A stretch of 57,694 nucleotides of DNA from Desulfobacteraceae bacterium (GCA_013003715.1 JABDIN010000045.1:1-57694), one strand, 5' to 3'. Positions 37,071-45,511 are shown, numbered from the stretch's first letter. Numbers and translations: made by a program. The notes: generated by a model from the letters alone, not told the origin.

Positions 37071-39668
37071 ATGGTAAACAAAAACGTCATAAAACAAGGG
37101 TCCCCGAAGATCGGAGAGCTGCTGGTCAAAGAAGGCTTCATCACCAAAAAGGATTTGAAGAAAGCCCTGGTTATCCAGAAAAGGGAAGCCTCCGAAGCGG
37201 CGCTGCCGTTTGGTGATCTATTGGTCAAAACCAAATTTCTGGATAAATCACAGCTGGAGATACTGAAAGAGCATCCCGATATGCGTAAGCCCATCGGAGA
37301 GATGTTGGTGGACCGGGGGTTCATCACCACGGAAGAGCTTGAAAAGCATCTTGGGGGCATGAAGAAGCACGAAGTCGTCGGGCAGTTGCTCGTTAAAAAG
37401 GAAATTATCGACAAGGACGAACTTGAAGAGATTCTCGAGAGCCAGAAAGAAGCGCTCGATATCGGTGAACTCGCCGTCCGGCTTCAGATGATGAGCGAAA
37501 TCGACCTGGTTCGGGCGCAAAGTTTCAGAAACAGTCAGCGGACAATCGGTGAAATCCTGTGTGACCTGGGTATCATCCGTCCCGAGGATCTCAACCAGGC
37601 CCTGAGTCGTCATAAAAAAAGACTGAAAATAGGTGAAACCCTTATAAATCAAGGGGTCATTGACGACAAACAATTCCAGACAGCCACCGAGGAACAAGGG
37701 CATACAAATGAAAGACTGGGACAGATTCTGATCCGTAAGAAATTTGTCACCTCTGATCAGCTCTACAATGCCTTGTCCCGGCAGCACAATATACCTTACC
37801 GGGAACTCAATGAATTTTATTATGATGAAGGATTCAAACGCGCGTTGATCAAGTTCGTGGGTGAAAAATACGCGCGGCGGAACCTTATTGTGCCGCTCAC
37901 CCTCGAAGGCCATAAGTTGATGATCGGCATGTCTTATCCCGAGGGATTTGATGCCATATCCGACCTGAAGGACATGTATTCGGAGCTGGATATGCGCCCG
38001 GTGTTTATCACCGAAAAAAAATTCAGGGAGCTGTTCGGCGCCTTATACAATAAGGGCTTTGAGATGGCCACCGAAGGGGTGGATCCCCTGGGCGATGCCG
38101 CTGCGGATGTTCTTGAAATCGATCTCGAGGAGATGGACGCCGGTACCACAAAGGGCGCGAATTTATACGGCGGCACGGACACGGCCGTCAAGGGGGTGGT
38201 GGATTACATCATCAAGCACGGAATTGTTCACGGCGCCAGTGATATCCATCTGGAGCAGGACAGGGAAGGGATCAAGCTGAGATACCGTATCGACGGTATG
38301 TGCCAGGAACCGGACATAGAATGGCTCAAGTCCAAGCTCGAGGAGATGCCGGGGGCCATCATCTCCCGGATCAAGGTCATGTCGAATCTGGACATCGCGG
38401 AACGGCGAATGCCCCAGGACGGGGTTTTTCGAATTAAATACCGGGAAAAGGACCGGCGTTTCGATCTGGATTTTCGCGTGGCCACCTGTCCGGCCATCGT
38501 GGGGGAAAATATCACCATTCGAATCCTGGATTCCCGAAAGGCCAATCTGGGCCTGGATAATTTAAACCACTCCAAGCATGTTCTCGACCCGTTGAAACGG
38601 TTGTTCAAAAGCGCCGCCGGTATGATTCTGGTCTCCGGGCCCACCGGCAGCGGCAAGTCTTCAACCCTCTACGGCGCTTTAAAATACGTTTATCACCCCG
38701 GCATTAAGATTATCACCGCGGAAGATCCGATTGAATACAGTTTTCCCGGCATCATGCAAACCCAGGTGAATACAAAAATAAACCTGAGCTTTGCCCGGCT
38801 GCTCAGATCTTTTCTGCGGTTGGATCCGGACGTGATACTGGTGGGCGAAATCCGGGATAACGAAACCGCCACCATCGGATTTGATGCCGCTCAGACCGGA
38901 CATCTGCTGCTCAGTACCATCCATACAAACGATGCGGTAAGCGCGGTTTCCCGGCTCCTGGACCTGGATGTGGAATACAATCAGATCGCCTCCAGTCTCA
39001 TGGGGGTCGTCGCCCAGCGCCTGGTGCGTCGAAATTGCCGGAAGTGTTCCCGTCCGTTCAAGCCCCCCAGGGCGGAATGGAGCCTTTTTTTCAATGAATA
39101 CCCGGACCATGTCGCTTTTCATAAAGGGATCGGGTGCACGGCCTGCGATTTTACGGGGTACAGCGGAAGAACCCTGATTTCCGAGCTTTTTGAAGTTAAC
39201 CGGGATATTGCGCTGGCCCTGAGCCGTGGCGCCACTGAAAAGGAATTGAAACGCCTCGCGTTTGAGACGGGCATGAAAACCATGATCGACGACGGCATGA
39301 CGAAAATGAACCAGACCACATTGTCGGAACTCATTCGGGTAACCCCGGTTGAAATGATCAAAGAATTCAGCGCCCGGCAGCGCGGGCAAATGAATTGGGA
39401 TGAGGAGAGCAGCGGTCTGAACGGAAATAAAACCGTTATCCATGATCCGGCGAGCCAGACGGATGTGATTACCGAGTTGTACAACAACTTCGCGGCGCGC
39501 AAGTATGGCAACGAAAAGGTGGATAAGGAAGAGGTCCAAATATTCCAGGATTTTATTGCGGAGAGTTTCCGGGAAATAAGCCAAAAGCATGGCTGTAAAA
39601 GTGTCGATTTCTACATTGATTCGGAAGGGGATCGGGTTATGATTTCCGCTGCGCCTGAAAAGGAATAA
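37071..39668 (+). CDS. GspE/PilB-family ATPase with eight N-terminal repeats
   Basis: An 865-residue secretion or type IV pilus assembly ATPase. The catalytic half has Walker A GPTGSGKSSTLYG (about 524), an Asp box (ITAEDPIEYSFPG), a Walker B region (RLDPDVILVGEIRD) and a His box (TGHLLLSTIHTNDA). Two CxxC pairs (NCRKCSRP and CTACDFTGY) bind zinc, as in PilB/GspE. The first 240 residues are about eight copies of a 27-32 residue helical unit with pattern IGxxLVxxGxIxxxxLxxALxxQ, related to MshEN domains that in some PilB proteins bind cyclic di-GMP. A C-terminal extension of about 90 residues is unusual. ATG 37071 is preferred over a TTG at 37029. The next gene begins 2 bases after its stop. 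Confidence 0.93.
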   Translation: MVNKNVIKQGSPKIGELLVKEGFITKKDLKKALVIQKREASEAALPFGDLLVKTKFLDKSQLEILKEHPDMRKPIGEMLVDRGFITTEELEKHLGGMKKHEVVGQLLVKKEIIDKDELEEILESQKEALDIGELAVRLQMMSEIDLVRAQSFRNSQRTIGEILCDLGIIRPEDLNQALSRHKKRLKIGETLINQGVIDDKQFQTATEEQGHTNERLGQILIRKKFVTSDQLYNALSRQHNIPYRELNEFYYDEGFKRALIKFVGEKYARRNLIVPLTLEGHKLMIGMSYPEGFDAISDLKDMYSELDMRPVFITEKKFRELFGALYNKGFEMATEGVDPLGDAAADVLEIDLEEMDAGTTKGANLYGGTDTAVKGVVDYIIKHGIVHGASDIHLEQDREGIKLRYRIDGMCQEPDIEWLKSKLEEMPGAIISRIKVMSNLDIAERRMPQDGVFRIKYREKDRRFDLDFRVATCPAIVGENITIRILDSRKANLGLDNLNHSKHVLDPLKRLFKSAAGMILVSGPTGSGKSSTLYGALKYVYHPGIKIITAEDPIEYSFPGIMQTQVNTKINLSFARLLRSFLRLDPDVILVGEIRDNETATIGFDAAQTGHLLLSTIHTNDAVSAVSRLLDLDVEYNQIASSLMGVVAQRLVRRNCRKCSRPFKPPRAEWSLFFNEYPDHVAFHKGIGCTACDFTGYSGRTLISELFEVNRDIALALSRGATEKELKRLAFETGMKTMIDDGMTKMNQTTLSELIRVTPVEMIKEFSARQRGQMNWDEESSGLNGNKTVIHDPASQTDVITELYNNFAARKYGNEKVDKEEVQIFQDFIAESFREISQKHGCKSVDFYIDSEGDRVMISAAPEKE

Positions 39669-39670
39669 TC

Positions 39671-40903
39671 ATGACAAGAATTATCTCAGTTGTCAGCGGC
39701 AACCGTAAGGTCGGCAAGACAACCCTGTGTGTGAATGTCGCGCACCTGCTTTCCGGCCAAGGCGCCAAGGTATGCCTGTTCTCCTTTGATCTTGCGGCCG
39801 GAAGGCATTCGCTGCCCATGGGAATTTGCCCGGAATACGATCTAACCCATGTATTGACCGGTGCCAAGCGTGTGAAAGACATCCTTATTCGCACCGGGGC
39901 CGGCATTGATCTGTTGCCCGGTAATTACAATCCCCATGCGGATGGCAAGACCATGCTGGAACAAGTCTCCCAGTTGGGTCACTATATGTCCGAACTCGAC
40001 GGCGATTATGATTATCTGGTGCTGGATCCCCCCGGGGGTATCACCCGGCAGGCGGTGGCCTGTTGTCTGGCGTGCCCGGAGACATATGTCACCTTTACAC
40101 CGGACTCCAAGGGATTGAATGGGGCTTATGATTTTCTGAAGGTGCTGTCCAAAAACGGATTCAACGAGAAGGCCAATATGGTCATCTGCAAAAGCCGGTA
40201 CCCTGAAAAAGCACCCGAAGCGTTTGAAAAATTAAACCAGCCGGTGGCCAGGAACCTGCAGATTCCCCTGCGACACTCACCGACCATCTCGTTCAACCCC
40301 AGGGTGACCTCGGCGGAACAAAAATCGCTGCCCTTGTTCAAGATTGATCCGGAGGCGGTTGCCGATATGGGGATCAAGGCAGTCGCCGAGCGGATTATCG
40401 GGAACCCGCCGGACAGTTCATCGATGGTGGGCCTTGAGTTGTTCTGGGAGCAATTGTCCATGATATCCCAGTTTCCGCTTGATTTTGCCGGTGTGGATGC
40501 CGAGGCATATGTATTGGACGCCGTTGCGCCTGTCAAATCCCGGTCGGTGCCGCAGACCCAATCACCGCCGGTTCGAACGGATATCGTCGGCGATCTTCCA
40601 TCAACGGACGCCGCCGCATCCCCGCCCACCCCGCAGAGGGCTGCTTCACCCGCCGGTGAGGCGCTGCCCCGGACCGCGACGGTCGGCGAAGTGGTCTCTT
40701 CGCCGGGTTTGGATCTGGCATTGTCGCGCATTGCGGCCGGTATTGAAAACATTTCACACGAGTTGGTGACCCTGAGGGAAATGATCGGTAAGGGTATTGC
40801 CAATATCTCGGTGCCTGAGGACACGGATATGCGGCCGCAGGATTACCAGACCCTTGATTTCGATGCGTTCCTGGCCGAACGAAAAAAAAGCACGGATAAA
40901 TGA
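39671..40903 (+). CDS. MinD/FlhG-like P-loop ATPase
   Basis: A 410-residue ATPase of the MinD/ParA superfamily. The deviant Walker A motif is GNRKVGKTTLCVNVAHLL (about 10-27), with the signature lysine before GKT. The phosphate-sensing segment YDYLVLDPPGGITRQA follows the FlhG style (DxPxG). After the ATPase domain (to about 265) comes a proline-rich linker (about 285-335) and a coiled-coil tail. Such proteins place flagella, pili or secretion machines at cell poles. The 2-base gap from the PilB-like ATPase suggests they act together; this is inference. Confidence 0.85.
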   Translation: MTRIISVVSGNRKVGKTTLCVNVAHLLSGQGAKVCLFSFDLAAGRHSLPMGICPEYDLTHVLTGAKRVKDILIRTGAGIDLLPGNYNPHADGKTMLEQVSQLGHYMSELDGDYDYLVLDPPGGITRQAVACCLACPETYVTFTPDSKGLNGAYDFLKVLSKNGFNEKANMVICKSRYPEKAPEAFEKLNQPVARNLQIPLRHSPTISFNPRVTSAEQKSLPLFKIDPEAVADMGIKAVAERIIGNPPDSSSMVGLELFWEQLSMISQFPLDFAGVDAEAYVLDAVAPVKSRSVPQTQSPPVRTDIVGDLPSTDAAASPPTPQRAASPAGEALPRTATVGEVVSSPGLDLALSRIAAGIENISHELVTLREMIGKGIANISVPEDTDMRPQDYQTLDFDAFLAERKKSTDK

Positions 40904-41613
40904 CGCCCATGACAATTGATATCGTACAATTTCGATATGCCGCCGATAACCTGGGATATCTGGTGTATTGCGATGGCTCGGCCATGGCAGTGGACGGCGG
41001 CGCCGTTGACGCCATGCTGGATTTTATCGCCGGACAGGATCTGCAATTGAAGATCGTGGCCAATACGCACGACCATCCGGATCATACACCCGGCAATCAG
41101 GCACTGCTCCGGCGGACCGATGCCGTACACCTGACCTACCGGCAATTGATCCGGGATAAGGCCGTGCGTCTGGGCGGACAGGAGATCGGTATACTGGAAA
41201 CGCCGGGTCATACCATGGATTCGCTTTGCTTTCATGCGGGCAAATACCTGATTACCGGTGATACCTTGTTCAATGGTACGGTGGGTAACTGCTTTTCCGG
41301 TGACACCCGGGCTTTTTACAACTCCCTGAAGAGGCTCATGGCATTGCCGGCCGATACCATCATTTATGCCGGGCATGACTATGTCCGGGAATCCATTGCC
41401 ATCGCCCGTGGTATCGAACCGGAAAATCCGGCATTTGACAGCTATTTGGCCGCATACGATTCATCCCATGTGCAGTCAACCCTGGGTGAAGAGTTGGCGG
41501 TAAACCCGTACTTGAGATTCAATGCCGAACCTATGGTTCGCATGTTGCGCCACAAGGGATTACGCGTTGATACCGAGTTCGAGCGGTTCAGCAGCACCTT
41601 TGGCCTGGGATAG
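40900..41613 (+). CDS. Metallo-beta-lactamase fold hydrolase, glyoxalase II-like
   Basis: A 237-residue MBL-fold hydrolase. The metal motif HDHPDH (residues 57-62), the histidine in ETPGHTMDS, the aspartate in ITGDTLF and the histidine in YAGHDYV form the binuclear site. The C-terminal NPYLRF is found in hydroxyacylglutathione hydrolases (glyoxalase II), which cleave S-lactoylglutathione. The exact substrate is not certain. The ATG overlaps the preceding stop by 4 bp; a second ATG at 40909 is possible. Confidence 0.85.
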   Translation: MTPMTIDIVQFRYAADNLGYLVYCDGSAMAVDGGAVDAMLDFIAGQDLQLKIVANTHDHPDHTPGNQALLRRTDAVHLTYRQLIRDKAVRLGGQEIGILETPGHTMDSLCFHAGKYLITGDTLFNGTVGNCFSGDTRAFYNSLKRLMALPADTIIYAGHDYVRESIAIARGIEPENPAFDSYLAAYDSSHVQSTLGEELAVNPYLRFNAEPMVRMLRHKGLRVDTEFERFSSTFGLG

Positions 41614-41633
41614 ACCGCGCCGGTGTTCGATGG

Positions 41634-41705
41634 TCACCCCCTCTCCGGCAAAACCGGTGGAGTTGCTCTGATTAAAAGCAGCGGGCAAGTGGGGGGGTGA
41701 TTTTT
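41634..41705 (+). terminator. Candidate branched terminator after the PilB-MinD-MBL unit
   Basis: TCACCCCC (41634-41641) pairs with GGGGGTGA (41693-41700) and is followed by TTTTT. The 51-base interior can form smaller stems (CCGG ... CCGG; TGCT ... AGCA). Position 20 bases after the metallo-hydrolase stop fits a terminator. Confidence 0.4.
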
Positions 41706-41832
41706 CAGCACGCTTGTGCATTGTCTGAGTCCTTACGCATGAGTTTGCACAACGGAATGAAAAATTATCCAGCACGCGGCTCAGAGGGAAAAACGCCCCG
41801 TTCCCTCATTTTAATACCAAAGCGATCCTTTA

Positions 41833-41880
41833 AAATGGATAGCATAACGCCATTTGACATTTGGATTTTTTCATTTGAAA
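41833..41880 (+). repeat. Dispersed intergenic repeat, copy 3 (diverged)
   Basis: AAATGGATAGCATAACGCC followed by ATTTGACATTTGGA, a looser match to the 8841 copy (AAATGGACAGCATACCGCC). Confidence 0.5.
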
Positions 41881-41927
41881 TTATAACCGTACCTTGTATC
41901 AGCGCATACCAATATATAGCGTATCTG

Positions 41928-41961
41928 ATGCCATCCAAGATATGCAATCACCCTGGCCTGG
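41928..41961 (-). repeat. Second dispersed repeat, copy A
   Basis: The reverse complement contains CCAGGG, a variable 6-base core and CATATCTTGGATGGCAT. It matches 53476-53509 in 25 of 29 positions, including 17 identical bases at one end. Both copies are intergenic. Confidence 0.55.
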
Positions 41962-42043
41962 TCAGTTTCCGCCATTGACGGCCTAGTCGAATTGCACTAT
42001 GAATCTTCCACCATTTTATATTTAACGACCAAGTGACCGCATT

Positions 42044-42769
42044 ATGTATCGTAAAGAAGAGTTCCATTCGAACACGCTTGACATTCATGGCACCGCACAC
42101 CGTCAACCGGGCAGATCCGCTCGAAGTGAAGACCCTGTATTGCATCATCTGAAATCATTTGCCAGGAAGGTCTTCAAAAATGCCCGCGGCAGCCATGATT
42201 GGGATCACACCCGGCGGGTGGCAGGGTTGTGCGAACGAATCGGTGCGGCCGAAGGCGCGGATATGTTTATTTTAATGGGCGCCGCCTATCTGCATGATAT
42301 CGGCCGGTGTGAACAGGATGCCGCCCGGGGATCATTGTGCCATGCGGAAAGCGGCGCTGCAAAAGCCAAACCCTTCGTGAACGACCTGCCCATCAGCGAC
42401 CGGCAAAAGGAAAACATCCTGCACTGCATCACATCGCACCGGTTTCGGGGCAAGGCAACGCCCCAAACCATTGAGGCGAAGGTGCTATTTGACGCCGATA
42501 AACTCGATGCCATCGGCGCCATCGGCGTGGCCCGGGCATATCTGTTTGCCGGCGAGTTGGGCGCCCGGTTGCATAACCCGGATATGGATGTGCACGAAGC
42601 CCGCTCTTATTCGAGAAACGACACGGGGTATAGGGAATATGTGGTCAAGCTGTGTAAAATCAAGGATCGCATGCTCACGGTGTCCGGTCTGCGGATGGCT
42701 CAGGAGCGCCATGAGTATATGGTACAATTTTTTAACCGTTTTTTAGATGAATACGAAGCCAAGAGGTAA
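42044..42769 (+). CDS. HD-domain metal-dependent phosphohydrolase
   Basis: A 241-residue HD-domain protein. Metal-binding residues are visible in SHDWDHTRRV (about 49-58), the HD pair in YLHDIGR (about 86) and the downstream aspartate in FDADKLDAIGAIGVAR. This layout is that of the YedJ/uncharacterised HD group, which cleave phosphate esters of nucleotides; the substrate is unknown. It is followed by the IMP cyclohydrolase gene with only 4 bases between them, so a role in nucleotide metabolism is plausible. The start lacks a clear ribosome site. Confidence 0.85.
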   Translation: MYRKEEFHSNTLDIHGTAHRQPGRSARSEDPVLHHLKSFARKVFKNARGSHDWDHTRRVAGLCERIGAAEGADMFILMGAAYLHDIGRCEQDAARGSLCHAESGAAKAKPFVNDLPISDRQKENILHCITSHRFRGKATPQTIEAKVLFDADKLDAIGAIGVARAYLFAGELGARLHNPDMDVHEARSYSRNDTGYREYVVKLCKIKDRMLTVSGLRMAQERHEYMVQFFNRFLDEYEAKR

Positions 42770-42773
42770 TTCC

Positions 42774-43460
42774 ATGAGCATTAATGTTGTTGACAGAATC
42801 GATGATCTCGTCAAGGTAAACCGGATGTTGATCAGTGTATCTGATAAATCAGGCCTGGCTGAATTCGTTCCCGGACTGCTGAGGATCAACCCGGAATTGA
42901 ATATCTTTTCCACCGGCGGCACCTACCAGCGGTTATCGGAAATACTGGGTGCCCGCGCAAAGGATAACCTGGTCCGGGTGTCGGCCTATACCGGCCAACC
43001 CGAAACCCAGGGCGGGCTTGTGAAAACGCTGGATTTTAAAATCTACCTCGGATTGTTGACGGAGACCTATAATGATTCCCATCAGCGTGATCTGAAGAGA
43101 ACCGGGGGCGTGCCCATCGATATGGTGGTCGTCAATCTGTATCCGTTCAAGGAGACCATCTCCACGTCCGGTGTCACCGGTGAGCAGGCGCGGGGAAATA
43201 TCGATATCGGCGGGCCCTGCATGATTCGCGCGTCGGCCAAGAATTTTATCCGGGTGGCATCTGTCACTGATCCGTCGGATTATGAGAGGATCCTCGGTGC
43301 CCTGGGAACCAATGACGGCCATACGGATCTGTCGCTTCGATTTGAACTGGCGAAAAAAGCCTTTGAACACACGGCTGTTTACGATCGGACCATTGCGGAT
43401 TTTCTGGAACATACCCCTTTTGAGTCCGTTCGCGGCTGCTATAACGGTCCGGCTGATTGA
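42774..43460 (+). CDS. Stand-alone IMP cyclohydrolase (PurH N-domain)
   Basis: A 228-residue protein matching the N-terminal half of PurH, which closes the ring of FAICAR to IMP, the last step of de novo purine synthesis. Conserved pieces are SVSDKSGLAEF, STGGTYQRLSE, VVVNLYPFKETI and NIDIGGPCMIRASAKN. The segment usually GRVKTLHPKIHGG reads here GGLVKTLDFKIYLG; the catalytic lysine is kept but the neighbouring residues differ. ATG 42774 has AAGAGG upstream, overlapping the HD gene's stop. The formyltransferase half is a separate gene about 106 bases downstream. Confidence 0.93.
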   Translation: MSINVVDRIDDLVKVNRMLISVSDKSGLAEFVPGLLRINPELNIFSTGGTYQRLSEILGARAKDNLVRVSAYTGQPETQGGLVKTLDFKIYLGLLTETYNDSHQRDLKRTGGVPIDMVVVNLYPFKETISTSGVTGEQARGNIDIGGPCMIRASAKNFIRVASVTDPSDYERILGALGTNDGHTDLSLRFELAKKAFEHTAVYDRTIADFLEHTPFESVRGCYNGPAD

Positions 43461-43566
43461 TGAGTTCAGGATTGTCTCGTGAAAAGTGTTGTGACCTGCT
43501 GTTTCCGAGCTTACGATAATGCCACGCGCCGGGGGATTGTTCCCCTCGGCAATCAAGGAGGATCTG

Positions 43567-44817
43567 ATGACCGAAGATCTTAAAAAATTGTACACGACCA
43601 TTGTGGAAGACCGGTTTCCACCCCAAATGGAAATCAGCTTTGTGGAGGATGACAAACGGCAGACATTGGTCTATGAAAAAGTGACCTGGAACATCGGGGG
43701 TATCCAGAAAGGCTTGAGATACGGCGAGAATCCGGGGCAGGAGGCGGCATTGTACCGCATGGTGAATGGAAACCTCGTACTTGGAGAAACCCGCACCATC
43801 GCGCCCGGGCAATACCTCGCCTCTGATATCGAGTTGCTGCAATCCGGTAAGCATCCGGGCAAAACCAACCTGACGGATGCCGACAATTCATTGAATATTC
43901 TCAGGTATTTTACCGACAAACCCACGGCGGTCATCGTCAAGCACAACAATCCCTGCGGCGTCGCCCAGGGCGCCACCCTGCAGGAGGCCTACACGAAAGC
44001 GAATCAGGCGGATCGCGTGGCTGCCTTTGGCGGTTGCATCGCCCTGAATCGTCCGGTGGACAAAGACACGGCAGCGGCCATCTTGACCCAATACGCCGAA
44101 GTTGTCGTCGCCCCGGAATTCGAGCCGGGGGTGATGGACATGTTTTCACGGAAGAAAAACCTGCGCATCATTCGTATTGATAATATCCATCGATTACAGC
44201 AATTTGTGGGTCAACGGTGCGTCGAGTTCAAAAGCCTGATCGACGGCGGGATCATTGCCCAGTGGTCATTTGTACCGGCTGCCAGGTCCGCCTCGGACCT
44301 GAAACCGGCGGCTTGTGAATACAAGGGGGAAACATATAAAATCCGGCGCGAGCCCACACCTGAAGAATTGGACAATCTCCTGTTCGGCTGGCTGGTGGAA
44401 TCGGGGATTACCTCGAATTCCGTGATTTATGTAAAAGATGCCGTCACCGTGGGCATCGGCACCGGTGAGCAGGATCGGGTTGGGGTGGCTCAGATAGCCC
44501 GGGACAAGGCTTATCGCAAATTGGCGGACCGATATTGTTTTGAGCAGTATAGCGTCGCTTACAATGACATGGCCGATGCCGGGAAAAGAGATGAGATCGA
44601 CGCCCGGGTGGCTGCGGAGAAAGGGGGCCTGATCGGTGCCGCCATGGTAAGTGATGCCTTTTTCCCTTTCAGGGATGGTGTTGATGTGGGCATCAGGGAA
44701 GGCATCACCTCGGTGGTGCAACCCGGCGGATCAACCAACGACTACCAGGTCATCGAGGCATGCAATGAGGCCGACGTCGCCATGGTTTTCACCGGGCAGC
44801 GAAGCTTCAAGCATTGA
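43567..44817 (+). CDS. Stand-alone AICAR formyltransferase (PurH C-domain)
   Basis: A 416-residue protein equal to the C-terminal half of PurH. It transfers a formyl group from 10-formyltetrahydrofolate to AICAR. RYGENPGQEA, the catalytic Lys125-His126 in VKHNNPCGVA, DRVAAFGGCIALN and DAFFPFRDGVD are diagnostic. The strong ribosome site AAGGAGG (6 bases before ATG 43567) and 106 bases of non-coding DNA ahead show that it is translated independently, not the result of a simple frameshift in a fused purH. A small GGGGA/TTCCCC hairpin lies just upstream. Confidence 0.95.
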   Translation: MTEDLKKLYTTIVEDRFPPQMEISFVEDDKRQTLVYEKVTWNIGGIQKGLRYGENPGQEAALYRMVNGNLVLGETRTIAPGQYLASDIELLQSGKHPGKTNLTDADNSLNILRYFTDKPTAVIVKHNNPCGVAQGATLQEAYTKANQADRVAAFGGCIALNRPVDKDTAAAILTQYAEVVVAPEFEPGVMDMFSRKKNLRIIRIDNIHRLQQFVGQRCVEFKSLIDGGIIAQWSFVPAARSASDLKPAACEYKGETYKIRREPTPEELDNLLFGWLVESGITSNSVIYVKDAVTVGIGTGEQDRVGVAQIARDKAYRKLADRYCFEQYSVAYNDMADAGKRDEIDARVAAEKGGLIGAAMVSDAFFPFRDGVDVGIREGITSVVQPGGSTNDYQVIEACNEADVAMVFTGQRSFKH

Positions 44818-44848
44818 GCCGTGGTGCAGGCAAGCCAGGGTAATCATA

Positions 44849-44900
44849 TGTCAAGAATGTCAAATTTTAAAGCTCAAATTTCCAGTAAATGTATTCCGCC
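44849..44900 (-). repeat. Dispersed intergenic repeat, copy 4 (partial)
   Basis: The reverse complement holds GGAAATTTGAGCTTTAAA and ATTTGACATT, matching the second half of the 8841 copy (GTGAGCTTTG, ATTTGACA). Confidence 0.4.
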
Positions 44901-44927
44901 TGATTTTTATCGCCCAAAACTCAAGAG

Positions 44928-44956
44928 TTGACACAAGACAAGGATTCAATTATCTA
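44928..44956 (+). promoter_or_regulatory. Candidate promoter for the PA2779/PA2778 pair
   Basis: TTGACA (44928-44933), 17-base spacer, TATCTA (44951-44956). Transcription would begin near 44963, giving a leader of about 135 bases that contains the inverted repeat at 44978-45017. Confidence 0.5.
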
Positions 44957-44977
44957 GTCAGAGGATATGATCATCAT

Positions 44978-45017
44978 TGAGAAAATGCCCGGATATCCGG
45001 ATTGAGGTATTTTCTCA
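44978..45017 (+). promoter_or_regulatory. Inverted repeat in the leader of the PA2779 gene
   Basis: TGAGAAAAT (44978-44986) pairs perfectly with ATTTTCTCA (45009-45017). Between them lies a 12-base palindrome CCGGATATCCGG (44989-45000). As RNA this would fold soon after the predicted transcription start; as DNA it could be an operator. No T run follows, so it is not a simple terminator. Confidence 0.5.
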
Positions 45018-45097
45018 TTCCCGGTTCAAATTATGAGTAATTCTTAACTTAACTTGCCCCACAGCTGTTACCATTTAATCAGAGAAAGGAGCCGTCA

Positions 45098-45508
45098 ATG
45101 CATATTTTCCGTTCCAACCCAAAACCGGTCGCCTGTTTTGTCACTGTTGTGCTTTTTGTATTTTGTGTCATGTGGAATCCCGCTTATGCGTCGCTGGTGA
45201 CAACAAATGAGATTATTGAAATGTCCCAGCAGGATTATGCTCGCGAGAAAGTCAACCTGTTTCTCGACCGTGCCGACGTCAGCCGGCAGTTGGAAGCCTA
45301 CGGTGTGAGCAGTGAGATGGCCAAATTGCGTGTTGCCAGCCTTACCGATGCCGAGGTGGCCCGGATCTCCGGTCAAATCGATCAGCTTCCGGCGGGTGGG
45401 GACATCTTCTCGACCCTGTTGATCGTGTCGGTGGTCATTTTCTTTGTCCTGTTGATCACGGATATTCTGGGACTGACGGACATCTTCCCCTTTGTGAAAA
45501 AATACTAA
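45098..45508 (+). CDS. PA2779-family membrane protein
   Basis: A 136-residue protein with a signal peptide (VACFVTVVLFVFCVMWNPAYA, cut near 31) and a C-terminal membrane helix (STLLIVSVVIFFVLLITDILGL). The middle (DYAREKVNLFLDRADVSRQLEAYGV) is the family signature. These proteins are encoded next to PA2778-type cysteine peptidases, as here (3 bases between the genes), but have no settled function. Ribosome site AAAGGAG lies 8 bases before ATG. Confidence 0.87.
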   Translation: MHIFRSNPKPVACFVTVVLFVFCVMWNPAYASLVTTNEIIEMSQQDYAREKVNLFLDRADVSRQLEAYGVSSEMAKLRVASLTDAEVARISGQIDQLPAGGDIFSTLLIVSVVIFFVLLITDILGLTDIFPFVKKY

Positions 45509-45511
45509 CCC

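Larger units (their letters stand above)
41614..42043. other. 430-bp intergenic region with terminator-like structure and two repeats
   Basis: No gene. It contains the structure at 41634-41705, a dispersed repeat copy (41833-41880) and one half of another repeat pair (41928-41961). The part before the HD gene shows no clear promoter or ribosome site. Confidence 0.5.

Noticed and set aside
38679-39590. 303-codon antisense frame within the PilB-like gene
   Set aside because: It mirrors the coding strand's Walker and zinc regions, with no start signal or domain.
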